NCBI GenBank assembly: GCA_018712825.1
Contig: DVGG01000026.1
Coordinates: forward strand, 1-64,000
Reading direction: 5' to 3'
Length of the DNA: 64,000 nucleotides
Source of the DNA: Candidatus Faecousia excrementipullorum
GTDB taxonomy: Bacteria; Bacillota; Clostridia; Oscillospirales; Oscillospiraceae
The position numbers were made by a program, and so were the translations under genes. The notes under the pieces are model-generated. The model saw nothing but the letters and a program-made list of their open reading frames with translations. It made no database searches and was not told the origin of the DNA. Numbering within the stretch: the stretch's first letter is position 1; each line of letters begins with the position of its first letter. Of this stretch, positions 50,661 to 59,616 are shown piece by piece.

Positions 50661-51953
50661 ATGAAGCTGCGAAAATGGCTGTGTCTGGCCTTAAGTCTGG
50701 TGCTGATTCTGGGCGTTCTCTCGGGCTGTAAGAACGACACCCCGGACAATACGGAGCCGCCGGTCAACACGGAACCGTCGGAAACCACGGAGCCCACCTT
50801 TGCTCCGCCCACGGAGCCCACCACGGAATATCAGGACCCCTACCCCACCCAGCCGGAGGAACCACCCCAGAGCTATGCGCCCCCGGAGGAGAATCGGCTG
50901 GTACAAAGAGAGAACGAAATGCAGATGGCTCCCAGTTCAGTCAGGGACGGCTATTACTACGGCAGCCAGGTGCTTATGTTCTACGACGGTGCCACAGGGG
51001 AAACCCAGGTATTGTGCCAGAAGCCGGGCTGCACCCACGAGGACAGCAGCTGTGAAGCCTGGCTGGGAGAGACAACCTCCATGATAGAATATCATGGCGT
51101 ATTGTATTTCACCCGGACAGAGGATACCGGTGCCCAGCTATGCACCAAGGACCCGGAAACCGGGGAAATCCAGGTCATAACCCAATGGGATCATCCCCAG
51201 AAGGGAAAACTGGAATGCTCCATAGAGGAGGCTTCCCACAATCTGTTGCTCGTGCGCTTTTCCCAGACCCAGCTGGTAGACAAGAACGGACTGGCTCAGG
51301 AGGAGTCCCTCTCCTGGAAGGCCCTGTATGACCTGGATACCCACGCCGAGAAGAAAATCAGTTGGGAGGAGGAAGGCACCTCTCTGTGGATTTTAATGTT
51401 CAACCGGGACAGTGCCCTGACCACTGCCCTCATAGATGATCCCCAGACACCGGGAAAGCAGCAGGAGGAGCTGCGGCTGTATTCCCTGGAAGATGACAGC
51501 TACACCGTCATTTCCTCCCAGGAAAAAGACGGCTTCCGGCGCTCCATGGACCCCTGCTCCTTTTATGGAAATCAGATGGCCATTCTGGAGGGGGACACCC
51601 TGTATGTCTACGACCTGAACACTCAGGAAAAACGGGAAATCATCACCATGGGCAGCATCCGAAACTATTGGATTGCCGACGGCAAGGTGTTCTTCGCCGT
51701 GAAGGACACCCCCCTGGGCCAGTCCTCTCCCCTTCTGCGGCTGTACTATGTGGATCTGGAAGGCGGCACTCCCACCCGGCTGAAAAACAGCGGCGAAACC
51801 CTATCCGTTTATTTCCGGATTCTTTGGGAGGGCACCAGCTTCTTTGTGGGAGAGGTTTTGGATGATAACTTTCTGCCCCACCAGTACATCATCTCCAAGG
51901 CAGATTACTACACCGACAATTTTGCCATCATTCATGCACAGCCCCAGGAATAA
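50661..51953 (+). CDS. Predicted surface lipoprotein with propeller-like repeats
   Basis: A 430-residue lipoprotein. The signal peptide MKLRKWLCLALSLVLILG ends in the lipobox GVLSGC. A Pro/Thr/Glu-rich wall-spanning linker follows at about 25-75, then a beta-rich domain resembling DUF5050/propeller proteins: CQKPGCTHEDSSCEAW, LYFTRTEDTGAQL, GDTLYVYDLNTQEKREI, IADGKVFFAVKD. ATG 50661 follows AAGGAGTGATTCT; the longer frame into the preceding gene lacks a start. Ligand unknown. Such Cys-containing Clostridia lipoproteins are common but uncharacterised. Confidence 0.82.
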   Translation: MKLRKWLCLALSLVLILGVLSGCKNDTPDNTEPPVNTEPSETTEPTFAPPTEPTTEYQDPYPTQPEEPPQSYAPPEENRLVQRENEMQMAPSSVRDGYYYGSQVLMFYDGATGETQVLCQKPGCTHEDSSCEAWLGETTSMIEYHGVLYFTRTEDTGAQLCTKDPETGEIQVITQWDHPQKGKLECSIEEASHNLLLVRFSQTQLVDKNGLAQEESLSWKALYDLDTHAEKKISWEEEGTSLWILMFNRDSALTTALIDDPQTPGKQQEELRLYSLEDDSYTVISSQEKDGFRRSMDPCSFYGNQMAILEGDTLYVYDLNTQEKREIITMGSIRNYWIADGKVFFAVKDTPLGQSSPLLRLYYVDLEGGTPTRLKNSGETLSVYFRILWEGTSFFVGEVLDDNFLPHQYIISKADYYTDNFAIIHAQPQE

Positions 51954-51967
51954 CCACAGATACGAAG

Positions 51968-52006
51968 CGCCGCCGGTTTGTTTTGGACAAACCGGCGGCG
52001 TATTTT
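51968..52006. terminator. Bidirectional terminator between lipoprotein gene and recQ
   Basis: CGCCGCCGGTTTGT and ACAAACCGGCGGCG, loop TTTGG, followed by TATTTTC on the plus strand. Confidence 0.85.
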
Positions 52007-52008
52007 CT

Positions 52009-53826
52009 TTATTTTCCCAGATATTTCCGGATTTCTGCCAGAAAAACCTCTCCGTATTCCTGGGCCTTGTACTGGCCCACGCCCTTGACCTTCAAAAAGT
52101 CCTCCATGGTGCAGGGGGCTTTCCGGGCCATATCCTCCAGGGCGGCGTTGGAAAACACGATATAGGCAGGAACCCCCGCCTCCAGAGCCAGCCGGGAGCG
52201 AAGGCTTTTCAGAGTCCCCAGCAGTCCTCCCTCGGGCTGGAGCGCCGGGGCCGCCTTGGGCTGGGCCGGGGCTTTCTCTGCAAACATAAAGACCTGTTCC
52301 TCCCCGGATAGAACCTTTCCGGCCTTTTCCGTGGGGAAAAGGCCTCCATGCTCCGGGTGGGTTCGCAAATAGCCCTTGCTTTCCAGGGTCTGCACCCAGG
52401 TGCGGATGTCGTTGCGGTTCTGGCTTTTCAGGCTGCCGTAGGCACTCAGGCTGTCAAGCCCCAGGGACAAAATCCGCTTCTCGGCACTGCCTGCCAGCAC
52501 CCCAATCACTGCCGTGGGGCCGATGTAATAGCCCAGCATTTTATGAATCTGCCGGACACACTCCAGAATCTGCCGGGCCTGGGGGGTGATTTCCACCTGC
52601 ACCCCCTGGCGGTTGCAGTTGCCGCAGTTATGGCACCGCTTCTCGTGGGGCTGGCCGAAGTAGCCCAGAATATAGCCCCGGAGGCAGCTTTCCGTTTTGC
52701 AATAGCCAATCATTTTCTCCAGCCGCTGCAAGTCCCGGGTCATGAGAAGCTGCTGGGTTTCCGGGGTGAGCATGGGGTTTTCCCCCGGGTGCTGAATGAG
52801 AAATTTTGCCGTGTAAACGTCCCCGGGAGCATAGAGGAGTATACAGTCCGCCGGGGAGCCGTCCCGTCCGGCCCGGCCTGCCTCCTGGTAGTAGGCCTCC
52901 ATACTCTGGGGCATATTGTAATGAATCACAAAGCCCACGTTGGATTTGTTGATGCCCATGCCGAAGGCGTTGGTGGCCACCATCACGCTCCGGCGGTCGT
53001 ACACAAAATCCTCCTGATTCTGCCGCCGCTCGGCATCCTCCAGCCCCGCATGGTAACGGGTTGCGGAAAAGCCCTGCTCCTGGAGAAGGTCACAGACCTT
53101 CTCTACTTCCTTTCGGGTGGAGCAGTAGACAATGCCGCACTGGTGGCGCCGCTGTGCCATCAGGCTGCACAGCGCTTCCGGCTTGCTTTTGGGTCGGAGC
53201 ACCTGGAAGTGGAGGTTAGGCCGGTCAAAGCCTGTGACCACCGTCAGGGGATTCTCCAGCCCCAGCAGCCGGATTACATCCTCCTGCACCTGCCGGGTGG
53301 CTGTGGCAGTAAAGGCGGAAACCACCGGACGGTAAGGAAGCTGCCGGAGAAAATCCACGATTTGCAGATAGCTGGGGCGGAAATCCTGTCCCCACTGGGA
53401 TATGCAATGGGCCTCATCCACCGCCAGCATGGAAATCCGGATTCCCGCCACTGCCCGGCAAAATCCTTCCGTTTGCAGCCGCTCCGGGGCCACATAGATG
53501 ATTTTATACATCCCCGCAGCCACATTCCGGTAAACCAGGCGAATCTGGGCAGGGGTCAAGGAGCTGTTGATATAGGCTCCAGCCACTCCCACGCTTTTCA
53601 GGGCCATCACCTGATCCTTCATCAGGGAAATGAGGGGGGATACCACCAGGGTAATGCCCTCCATCATAAGCGCGGGGATCTGATAGCACAGGCTCTTTCC
53701 GCCCCCTGTGGGCATGATGCCGAACACATCCCGCCGGGCCAGCTGGGCCCGAATCAGGTCTTCCTGCCCCTCCCGGAAGGCTTCGTAGCCAAAGTATTTA
53801 CTGAGAAGTTCCTGTATTTTATCCAT
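52009..53826 (-). CDS. recQ: ATP-dependent DNA helicase RecQ
   Basis: Superfamily 2 3'-5' helicase of 605 residues. Motif I is TGGGKSLCYQIPA, motif II DEAHCISQWGQDFRPSY, motif III SAFTATAT, and motif VI QEAGRAGRDG. The zinc-binding cysteines (CRGYILGYFG-type, HNCGNC), winged helix, and a C-terminal HRDC domain (LRSRLALEAGVPAYIVFSNAALEDMA...LKVKGVGQYKAQEYG) follow. It acts in recombination and fork repair. It is monocistronic here and read toward the lipoprotein gene. Confidence 0.97.
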   Translation of the reverse strand: MDKIQELLSKYFGYEAFREGQEDLIRAQLARRDVFGIMPTGGGKSLCYQIPALMMEGITLVVSPLISLMKDQVMALKSVGVAGAYINSSLTPAQIRLVYRNVAAGMYKIIYVAPERLQTEGFCRAVAGIRISMLAVDEAHCISQWGQDFRPSYLQIVDFLRQLPYRPVVSAFTATATRQVQEDVIRLLGLENPLTVVTGFDRPNLHFQVLRPKSKPEALCSLMAQRRHQCGIVYCSTRKEVEKVCDLLQEQGFSATRYHAGLEDAERRQNQEDFVYDRRSVMVATNAFGMGINKSNVGFVIHYNMPQSMEAYYQEAGRAGRDGSPADCILLYAPGDVYTAKFLIQHPGENPMLTPETQQLLMTRDLQRLEKMIGYCKTESCLRGYILGYFGQPHEKRCHNCGNCNRQGVQVEITPQARQILECVRQIHKMLGYYIGPTAVIGVLAGSAEKRILSLGLDSLSAYGSLKSQNRNDIRTWVQTLESKGYLRTHPEHGGLFPTEKAGKVLSGEEQVFMFAEKAPAQPKAAPALQPEGGLLGTLKSLRSRLALEAGVPAYIVFSNAALEDMARKAPCTMEDFLKVKGVGQYKAQEYGEVFLAEIRKYLGK

Positions 53827-53895
53827 TTTCTACCTATCTTCTTTCCATAACAAGACATACATTTTACATCATACCACATGGACAGCCCAAAAAGC

Positions 53896-53937
53896 AACGG
53901 CTCTTTTCCCGGGGAATCTCCCAGAAAAAGAGCCGTT
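53896..53937 (-). terminator. Intrinsic terminator of the DHHW lipoprotein gene
   Basis: AACGGCTCTTTT and AAAAGAGCCGTT form a 12-bp stem; on the minus strand a CTTTTT follows. It overlaps the likely -35 of recQ. Confidence 0.75.
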
Positions 53938-53954
53938 TGGATCAGGGATAAGAA

Positions 53955-55448
53955 TCAGGCAATCCGGTTCAGGTCACCGGCTACCAGACCTTCGTTGAGG
54001 CGCATGGTATTGTTGGCGAAAATCATTTCATCTGCCCCAACCTCTTTGGCAAACTCCGTCAGGCTTCCGTCCCAGTAACGGTAGTCAATCTCATAGATCG
54101 TAGAGTAGTGGTCCACAAGGAAGGGCATCAGGGCACAGCCAAAGGATTCCTTTACCACGATGCACACGGAACCGTCGGTGACACCGGGGTTGTGGAACTC
54201 GGTGAAGGGGTTATCTCCGGCGGCGAAGGTGCTGTACTTCATGGCCGCACCGTAGTCGCTTACATCGTTGATGATGGGCCAGTCAATCTTGGTGCCATTC
54301 TTGTCCGTAAAGGTCATGGTGGCATTCCGGAAATAGGGGTAGTAGGCCGTGATGGTATCGGACACATCGGAGCTGATGTCCATATACTGGGTCAGGCTTC
54401 CCCGGAAGCCGGTGAAGTCCACGCTCTCCCGCTGCTCCAGAGTGTAGGGATTCACACCCTTGGCTTTGCAGAAAGCCTCGTAGGCATAGTAGGCACCTCT
54501 TGCAGTCCAGTGGTGGTCGGTCTTGAAATACAGGTACTCATCTCTGTGCTGCATCAGGTTGTCATAGCAGTCCACGCCAACTACATCTTCCGACAGCATG
54601 GACATGAGGGAAGCAATGGCCTCTCCCTGGTCGGCATAGTCCTTCATCTGGGCCCGGATATCGTCCGGCAGCACAATGCCGATGGAGGTGGGCACCGGCA
54701 GGGCGTACACCTTGGTGGTACCCTTCAGGTTCTCCGCAATTTTGTTCACAATATCCGCATATTCCTGGGTGGACTTTTCAATATACCGGAAGCCGTCAAA
54801 GCCGCTGTCGTCCACCTGGAAGATGGGGCTGCGGAAGGAATAGGTGCCGGACTTGCTGGTAAGGGTGGGGTAGCTGGCGGGGACTTCCGCAGTAGGGTCT
54901 GTGGGCTGGGTAGTCTCCTCCGTAGGCTGGGCAGTCTCCTCCGTGGGTTGGGTGGTTTCCGTGGGCTGGGTTCCCAACGCCTCTGCGCCATCAATCACAG
55001 ACTGGGCCTTCTGGTAGTCCGGGCTGATGCACAGGATAATGGCGGTACCCTGCTGCCAGATAACTGCATTGTCAATCTTGGGCACCTCCTCCGGGATATA
55101 GCTCTGGAACTGGCTCCGCAGCTGCTGAACATGGGTCTTTACGCTGTTCATGGCAGCCTCCACCTCGGATTCCTGAGAGACGGTGATGAGGGCGACCTTG
55201 TCGGCATAGTAGCCGCTGCCGGCATACATCTTTACCGTGGCCCCTTCCGGCAGATCCGGGAAATACATAGCGCCGCTGTCTCCCACGTCCTTGAGCTCTG
55301 TGTCATACTCCAGCTGGGTCAGCAGAGCCTGAAAAGCCGCCTGGGGATCCGTGGTCTTTTTTGCATCGTTTTGGTTGCTGCAGGCAGTCAGTCCCAATAC
55401 GGACGCCAGCACCAACAGCAAGGCAACGGTGCGTTGAATGTGTTTCAT
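53955..55448 (-). CDS. Lipoprotein with DUF4358 and DHHW (AlgJ-like) domains
   Basis: A 497-residue two-domain lipoprotein. The signal peptide ends in the lipobox LTAC (C23). About 36-155 is a DUF4358 domain (EVPKIDNAVIWQQGTAIILCISPDYQKA). A PTE-repeat linker spans about 160-190. The C-terminal SGNH-like DHHW domain carries FKTDHHWTARGAYYAYEAFC near residue 310, the motif of AlgJ/AlgX-type polysaccharide acetylation factors, and GSVCIVVKESFG. I chose ATG 55448; the GTG three codons earlier has no better site. A role in modifying surface glycans is inferred, as no acyltransferase (MBOAT) gene is adjacent. Confidence 0.85.
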   Translation of the reverse strand: MKHIQRTVALLLVLASVLGLTACSNQNDAKKTTDPQAAFQALLTQLEYDTELKDVGDSGAMYFPDLPEGATVKMYAGSGYYADKVALITVSQESEVEAAMNSVKTHVQQLRSQFQSYIPEEVPKIDNAVIWQQGTAIILCISPDYQKAQSVIDGAEALGTQPTETTQPTEETAQPTEETTQPTDPTAEVPASYPTLTSKSGTYSFRSPIFQVDDSGFDGFRYIEKSTQEYADIVNKIAENLKGTTKVYALPVPTSIGIVLPDDIRAQMKDYADQGEAIASLMSMLSEDVVGVDCYDNLMQHRDEYLYFKTDHHWTARGAYYAYEAFCKAKGVNPYTLEQRESVDFTGFRGSLTQYMDISSDVSDTITAYYPYFRNATMTFTDKNGTKIDWPIINDVSDYGAAMKYSTFAAGDNPFTEFHNPGVTDGSVCIVVKESFGCALMPFLVDHYSTIYEIDYRYWDGSLTEFAKEVGADEMIFANNTMRLNEGLVAGDLNRIA

Positions 55449-55703
55449 GCAATCCACTTCTTTCTATTTTTGATTTCCGTGACTTCCCATGGGGAGAATC
55501 TTTAGCGCTACTTATGTTAACCCAAAATTCCCATTTTTGCAACCTAAAAAAAGGAAAATTTCTATGAATTTTGCCGTAACTTTTCCTTCATAATTTGTAA
55601 TAAATATGTAATATGCTTCATTTTTCTCCTCATGCTGGTTTCCTTGGTTGAGGGGTGCCTTTTTCGCAAATCTGGGAAATACAAAAAAATTTCCCGGAAG
55701 CTA
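55449..55703. other. AT-rich intergenic stretch with candidate minus-strand promoter
   Basis: No gene seen. On the minus strand TTGCAA (55537-55542), 17 bases, and TAACAT (rc of 55514-55519) could drive the DHHW lipoprotein gene. Nothing else recognised. Confidence 0.45.
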
Positions 55704-55732
55704 TTGACAAACAGCCAATCTTTCGTTATAAT
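55704..55732 (+). promoter_or_regulatory. Consensus promoter of tRNA-Val
   Basis: Perfect TTGACA, 17-bp spacer, perfect TATAAT, 13 bases before the tRNA. Confidence 0.9.
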
Positions 55733-55745
55733 ACATCTCGCGTCT

Positions 55746-55821
55746 GGACGATTAGCTCAGCTGGTAGAGCATGCGCTTGACGTGCGCAGGGTCAGCGGTT
55801 CGAGTCCGTTATCGTCCACCA
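55746..55821 (+). tRNA. tRNA-Val (anticodon GAC)
   Basis: Full cloverleaf of 76 bases: acceptor arms GGACGAT/ATCGTCC, D arm GCTC...GAGC, anticodon stem TGCGC/GCGCA with loop TTGACGT, T arm AGCGG/CCGTT with TTCGAGT, and a genomically encoded CCA end. Reads GUC/GUU codons. Confidence 0.96.
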
Positions 55822-55824
55822 TAA

Positions 55825-55857
55825 ATCAGTCATCCGCCCGGATGGCTGATTTTTTAT
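55825..55857 (+). terminator. Intrinsic terminator after tRNA-Val
   Basis: ATCAGTCATC and GATGGCTGAT (one G-U) followed by TTTTTT. Confidence 0.88.
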
Positions 55858-55867
55858 TATCATGGCC

Positions 55868-55902
55868 AAAAAAGGGAGCGTGCGGCTGCACGCTCCCTTT
55901 TG
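55868..55902 (-). terminator. Intrinsic terminator after htpG
   Basis: GGGAGCGTGC and GCACGCTCCC; on the minus strand six T follow directly. Confidence 0.9.
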
Positions 55903-55908
55903 ATTCTT

Positions 55909-57801
55909 TTAGCCCTGTACCAGACGGCACACCAGGTCCGTGTAGGCCACCGGGTCTTCCAGAGGCAGCTCTGCCATCAGCTGTGCCTGGCAGCACAGGA
56001 GGTTGGCGTAGTCCTTTGCCTTCTCGGGGTTTTCCGTCATGGCACCCTCCATGGCCTTTACCAGAGGATGCTCCGGGTTCAGCTCCAGGATTCTGTCCAC
56101 CGGGAAGGCCATCTCCGGGTTCACCCGCTTCATGTACTTCTCCATCTCGAAGCTCATGCCGGGGCCGGGCACCATGGCGACCGGGTGGTCACCCAGGTTG
56201 GCAGACAGGCGCACTTCCTTCACCTGATCTCCCAAGCTCTCCTTCACGAAGGTGATAAAGCCCTTCAGCTCCTCCGCCTTCTCCTGGATTTCCTTCTTCT
56301 CCTCCTCGGATTGCAGGCCCAAATCCTCCGTGGCCGCATTGCAGAAGGACTTTTCTGCGTAGGTCTGGAGGGTCTGGGGGATGAACTCGTCCACCTCGTC
56401 GGTAAACAGCAGCACATCATAGCCCTTATTGTCCAGGGTCTGAACCTGGGGGAGCTTGCCCAGCCGCTGGGTGCTCTCGCCGGAGATGTAGTAAATCTTC
56501 TCCTGGCCCTCGGCCATGGCATCCACATACTCCTGCAAGGTGATAAGCTTTCCCTGCTTGTGGCTGTAGAACATGAGCAAATCCTGGGTGGCTTCCTTGT
56601 GGACGCCGTACTCCCCTGCCACGCCGAACTTCAGCTGGCGGTTGAACACGGCGTAGAACTTCTCGTAGGTTTCCCGGTCGTTTTCCAGCATGGCTTTCAG
56701 CTCGGACTTGATCTTCTTCTCCACGCCCTTGGCAATCACCCGCAGCTGCCGGTCATGCTGCAGCATCTCCCGGCTGATGTTCAGGGACAGATCCTGGCTG
56801 TCCACCACGCCCCGGACGAAGCGGAAGTGCTCCGGCAGCAAATCCTCGCAGTTTTCCATAATCATCACGCCGGAAGAATACAGCTGCAGGCCTGCCTTGA
56901 AGTCCTTGGTGTTGAAGTCATAGGGGGCTCTGCCGGGGATATACAGCAAAGCCTTGAAGGACACGGTACCCTCGGCGCTGAAGTGGATGGTACGCAGGGG
57001 CTTGGTATAGTCAAAGAATTTCTCCCGGTAGAAGCTCTCGTACTCCTCCTGGGTCACATCCTTCTTGTTCCGCTGCCACAAAGGCACCATGGAGTTCAGG
57101 GTCTCCATCTCCTGATAGGACTCGTACTCCGGCTTGTCCTCGGGGCAGCCCTCCTTCAGGCGGGACTTGCTCACCTCCATGCGGATGGGGTAGCGGATAT
57201 AGTCGGAATACTTCTTCACCAGGCTGCGGATCTCATACTCCTCCAGGAACTGGGAGTACTTCTCCTCCTCCGTGTCCGCCTTCAGGGTCATAATCACATC
57301 GGTACCGGCGGTGTCTCTCTCGGCAGGCTCTACGGTGTAGCCGTCCTCCCCGCCGGACTCCCACTTCCAGGCAGAATCCTCGCCGTACTTTCTGGAAATC
57401 ACCGTGACCTTATCCGCCACCATAAAGGCTGCATAGAAGCCCACGCCGAACTGGCCGATGATGTCCACATCCTCGGTCTTTTCCATGCCCTGCTTGAAGC
57501 TAAGAGACCCGGACTTGCAGATGGTGCCCAGGTTCTCCTCCATCTCCTCCTTCGTCATGCCGATACCGTTATCGGATACGGTGAGGGTACGGTTCTGGGG
57601 GTCCCGGGTGATGGTGATGGCCAGCTTCTCCCGGTCCACGGAGACCTTATCGTCGGTAAGGGCGGTATAAGCCAGCTTGTCCATGGCGTCGGAGCCGTTG
57701 GAAATAATCTCCCGGAGGAAAATCTCCTGGTGGGTGTAGATAGAATGAATCATTAAGTCCAAAAGCCGTTTGGACTCCGCTTGAAACTGTTTTCTTTCCA
57801 T
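55909..57801 (-). CDS. htpG: Molecular chaperone HtpG (Hsp90)
   Basis: ATP-dependent chaperone of 630 residues. The N-terminal GHKL ATPase has EIFLREIISNGSDAMDKL, DNGIGMT, GQFGVGFYAAFMV and the middle-domain arginine region. The C-terminal dimerisation domain is present. ATG 57801 is the family start; AAGGAG lies about 12 bases upstream, slightly far. A perfect CIRCE operator lies 27 bases upstream, placing the gene under HrcA heat-shock repression. Confidence 0.97.
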   Translation of the reverse strand: MERKQFQAESKRLLDLMIHSIYTHQEIFLREIISNGSDAMDKLAYTALTDDKVSVDREKLAITITRDPQNRTLTVSDNGIGMTKEEMEENLGTICKSGSLSFKQGMEKTEDVDIIGQFGVGFYAAFMVADKVTVISRKYGEDSAWKWESGGEDGYTVEPAERDTAGTDVIMTLKADTEEEKYSQFLEEYEIRSLVKKYSDYIRYPIRMEVSKSRLKEGCPEDKPEYESYQEMETLNSMVPLWQRNKKDVTQEEYESFYREKFFDYTKPLRTIHFSAEGTVSFKALLYIPGRAPYDFNTKDFKAGLQLYSSGVMIMENCEDLLPEHFRFVRGVVDSQDLSLNISREMLQHDRQLRVIAKGVEKKIKSELKAMLENDRETYEKFYAVFNRQLKFGVAGEYGVHKEATQDLLMFYSHKQGKLITLQEYVDAMAEGQEKIYYISGESTQRLGKLPQVQTLDNKGYDVLLFTDEVDEFIPQTLQTYAEKSFCNAATEDLGLQSEEEKKEIQEKAEELKGFITFVKESLGDQVKEVRLSANLGDHPVAMVPGPGMSFEMEKYMKRVNPEMAFPVDRILELNPEHPLVKAMEGAMTENPEKAKDYANLLCCQAQLMAELPLEDPVAYTDLVCRLVQG

Positions 57802-57827
57802 AGTGCTATTTTCACTCCTTCTGATTT

Positions 57828-57854
57828 TTAGCACTCAATTTATCTGAGTGCTAA
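57828..57854 (-). promoter_or_regulatory. CIRCE operator (HrcA site) of htpG
   Basis: TTAGCACTC-N9-GAGTGCTAA, an exact match to the CIRCE inverted repeat, placed directly after the htpG -10 box. Confidence 0.95.
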
Positions 57855-57855
57855 A

Positions 57856-57883
57856 ATTATACCACACTCCCGGAAAAAAGCAA
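57856..57883 (-). promoter_or_regulatory. Promoter of htpG
   Basis: Minus strand TTGCTT, 16-bp spacer, TATAAT; transcription would start inside the CIRCE element. Confidence 0.7.
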
Positions 57884-58009
57884 CCCCCTGGAAAAAAGTT
57901 CTTTCTTTATTCATAACTTTGTGCTATGATTATACTGTATAGTTATGTGTATCGGGGCGGAAACACCCTTTTCTGTCCAAAATCAATTCACCACCATGAA
58001 GGAGAAGTT

Positions 58010-59614
58010 ATGATTACTGTCAGCAATTTAGGTATGCAATTTGGCGGGCAATGGCTGTTCCAGCACGTTGACCTGCAATTCCTGCCGGGAAACTGCTATG
58101 GCATTATCGGCGCCAACGGTGCCGGCAAGTCCACCTTCCTGCGGATTCTCACAGGCGAGCTGGACTCCACCACCGGCAGCGTATCCATCGAGCCGGGCAA
58201 GCGGATGTCCGTTCTGAAGCAGAACCAGAACGCCTATGACGAATACACCGTTCTGGACACGGTGATTATGGGCAATCAGCACCTGTACGATGTGGTGAAG
58301 GAAAAGGACGCCATTTACGAAAAGCCCGACTTCACCGATGAGGACGGCATCCGGGCCTCGGAGCTGGAGGCGGAGTTTGCGGAAATGGGGGGCTGGGAAG
58401 CCGAGTCCGACGCCTCCCGGCTGCTCCAGGGTCTGGGAATTCCCACGGAGCTGCACTATGATATGATGGGCAATACCGACCCCCGGTTGAAGGTGAAGGT
58501 GCTGCTGGCCCAGGCTCTGTTCGACAATCCCGACATCGTCATGCTGGACGAGCCCACCAACAACTTAGACATTGAGGCCATCAACTGGCTGGAGGATTTC
58601 CTGCTGGACTTCCCCGGCACGGTCATTGCCGTGTCCCACGACCGCCACTTCCTGAACACCGTCTGCACCCATACGGTAGATATTGACTACGGCAAAATCA
58701 AGATGTATGTGGGCAACTACGACTTCTGGTATGAGTCCTCCCAGCTGGTGCAGGCTCTGATCCGGAACAAGAACAAGCGGAACCAGGAGAAGATTGAAGA
58801 GCTGCAGCTGTTCATTCAGCGTTTCTCCGCCAACAAGGCCAAGGCCAAGCAGGCTACCGCCCGCCGGAAGCTGCTGGACAAGCTGACGGTAGAGGAAATG
58901 CCCTGCTCCACCCGCCGTTATCCCTTCGTGGGCTTCCAGCCGGAGCGGGAGCTGGGCAAGGACATTCTCACGGTAAAGGATGTTTCCGTCACCGTGGACG
59001 GCCAGAAGCTGCTGGACAACGTTTACTTTGTGGTGGGCAAGACCGACAAGATTGCCTTTGTGGGTGAAAACGAGCTGGCTCAGACCGCTCTGTTCCAGAT
59101 TCTCATGGGAGAGCTGGAGCCGGACGAGGGCTCCATCAAGTGGGGCATTTCCACCAGCCGGAGCTATCTGCCCAAGGACAACACCCCCTACTTTGAGGGC
59201 AACACCGAGCCCCTGGTGGACTGGCTGCGGCAGTACTCCGCCAAGAAGGACGACGTGTACCTCCGGGGCTTCCTGGGACGGATGCTCTTCTCCGGCGAGG
59301 ATGCCTTCAAGCCCGTAAACGTCCTCTCCGGTGGTGAGAAGGTCCGGTGCATGCTCTCCAAGATGATGCTCTCCGGTGCCAACGTGGTGCTGCTGGACCA
59401 GCCCACCAACCATCTGGACATGGAATCCATCCAGGCAGTGAACAAGGGTCTGGAAGCCTTCCCCGGTGTGGTGCTTCTGGCCTCCCACGACCACGAGATG
59501 CTCACCTCCGTGTGTAACCGGGTCATTGCCTTCCAGCCCGACGGCACCATTGTGGACCGGTACGGCACCTATGACGACTATCTCAGATGGATGTCTGAGC
59601 AGAAAGGAAAGTAA
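58010..59614 (+). CDS. ABC-F family ATPase (YbiT-like)
   Basis: Soluble twin-ATPase of the ABC-F class, which acts on ribosomes; 534 residues without membrane segments. NBD1 has intact Walker A GANGAGKST (residues 34-42) and Walker B MLDEPTNNLD (about 180) but a lost signature (MGNTDPRLKVK). NBD2 has a degenerate Walker A (GENELAQT, about 354) and DQ instead of DE in Walker B (LLDQPTNHLD), but an intact signature LSGGEKVR (about 438). One composite site should be competent. ATG 58010 follows GAAGGAGAAGTT. argS follows after two bases. Confidence 0.93.
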   Translation: MITVSNLGMQFGGQWLFQHVDLQFLPGNCYGIIGANGAGKSTFLRILTGELDSTTGSVSIEPGKRMSVLKQNQNAYDEYTVLDTVIMGNQHLYDVVKEKDAIYEKPDFTDEDGIRASELEAEFAEMGGWEAESDASRLLQGLGIPTELHYDMMGNTDPRLKVKVLLAQALFDNPDIVMLDEPTNNLDIEAINWLEDFLLDFPGTVIAVSHDRHFLNTVCTHTVDIDYGKIKMYVGNYDFWYESSQLVQALIRNKNKRNQEKIEELQLFIQRFSANKAKAKQATARRKLLDKLTVEEMPCSTRRYPFVGFQPERELGKDILTVKDVSVTVDGQKLLDNVYFVVGKTDKIAFVGENELAQTALFQILMGELEPDEGSIKWGISTSRSYLPKDNTPYFEGNTEPLVDWLRQYSAKKDDVYLRGFLGRMLFSGEDAFKPVNVLSGGEKVRCMLSKMMLSGANVVLLDQPTNHLDMESIQAVNKGLEAFPGVVLLASHDHEMLTSVCNRVIAFQPDGTIVDRYGTYDDYLRWMSEQKGK

Positions 59615-59616
59615 CC

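Noticed and set aside
54900..54970. Tandem repeat as a possible regulatory array
   Set aside because: It encodes the PTEE linker of the DHHW lipoprotein in frame, so it is a protein-level repeat.
59560..59616. T-box or other leader before argS
   Set aside because: argS begins two bases after the ABC-F gene; there is no room and no T-box sequence.
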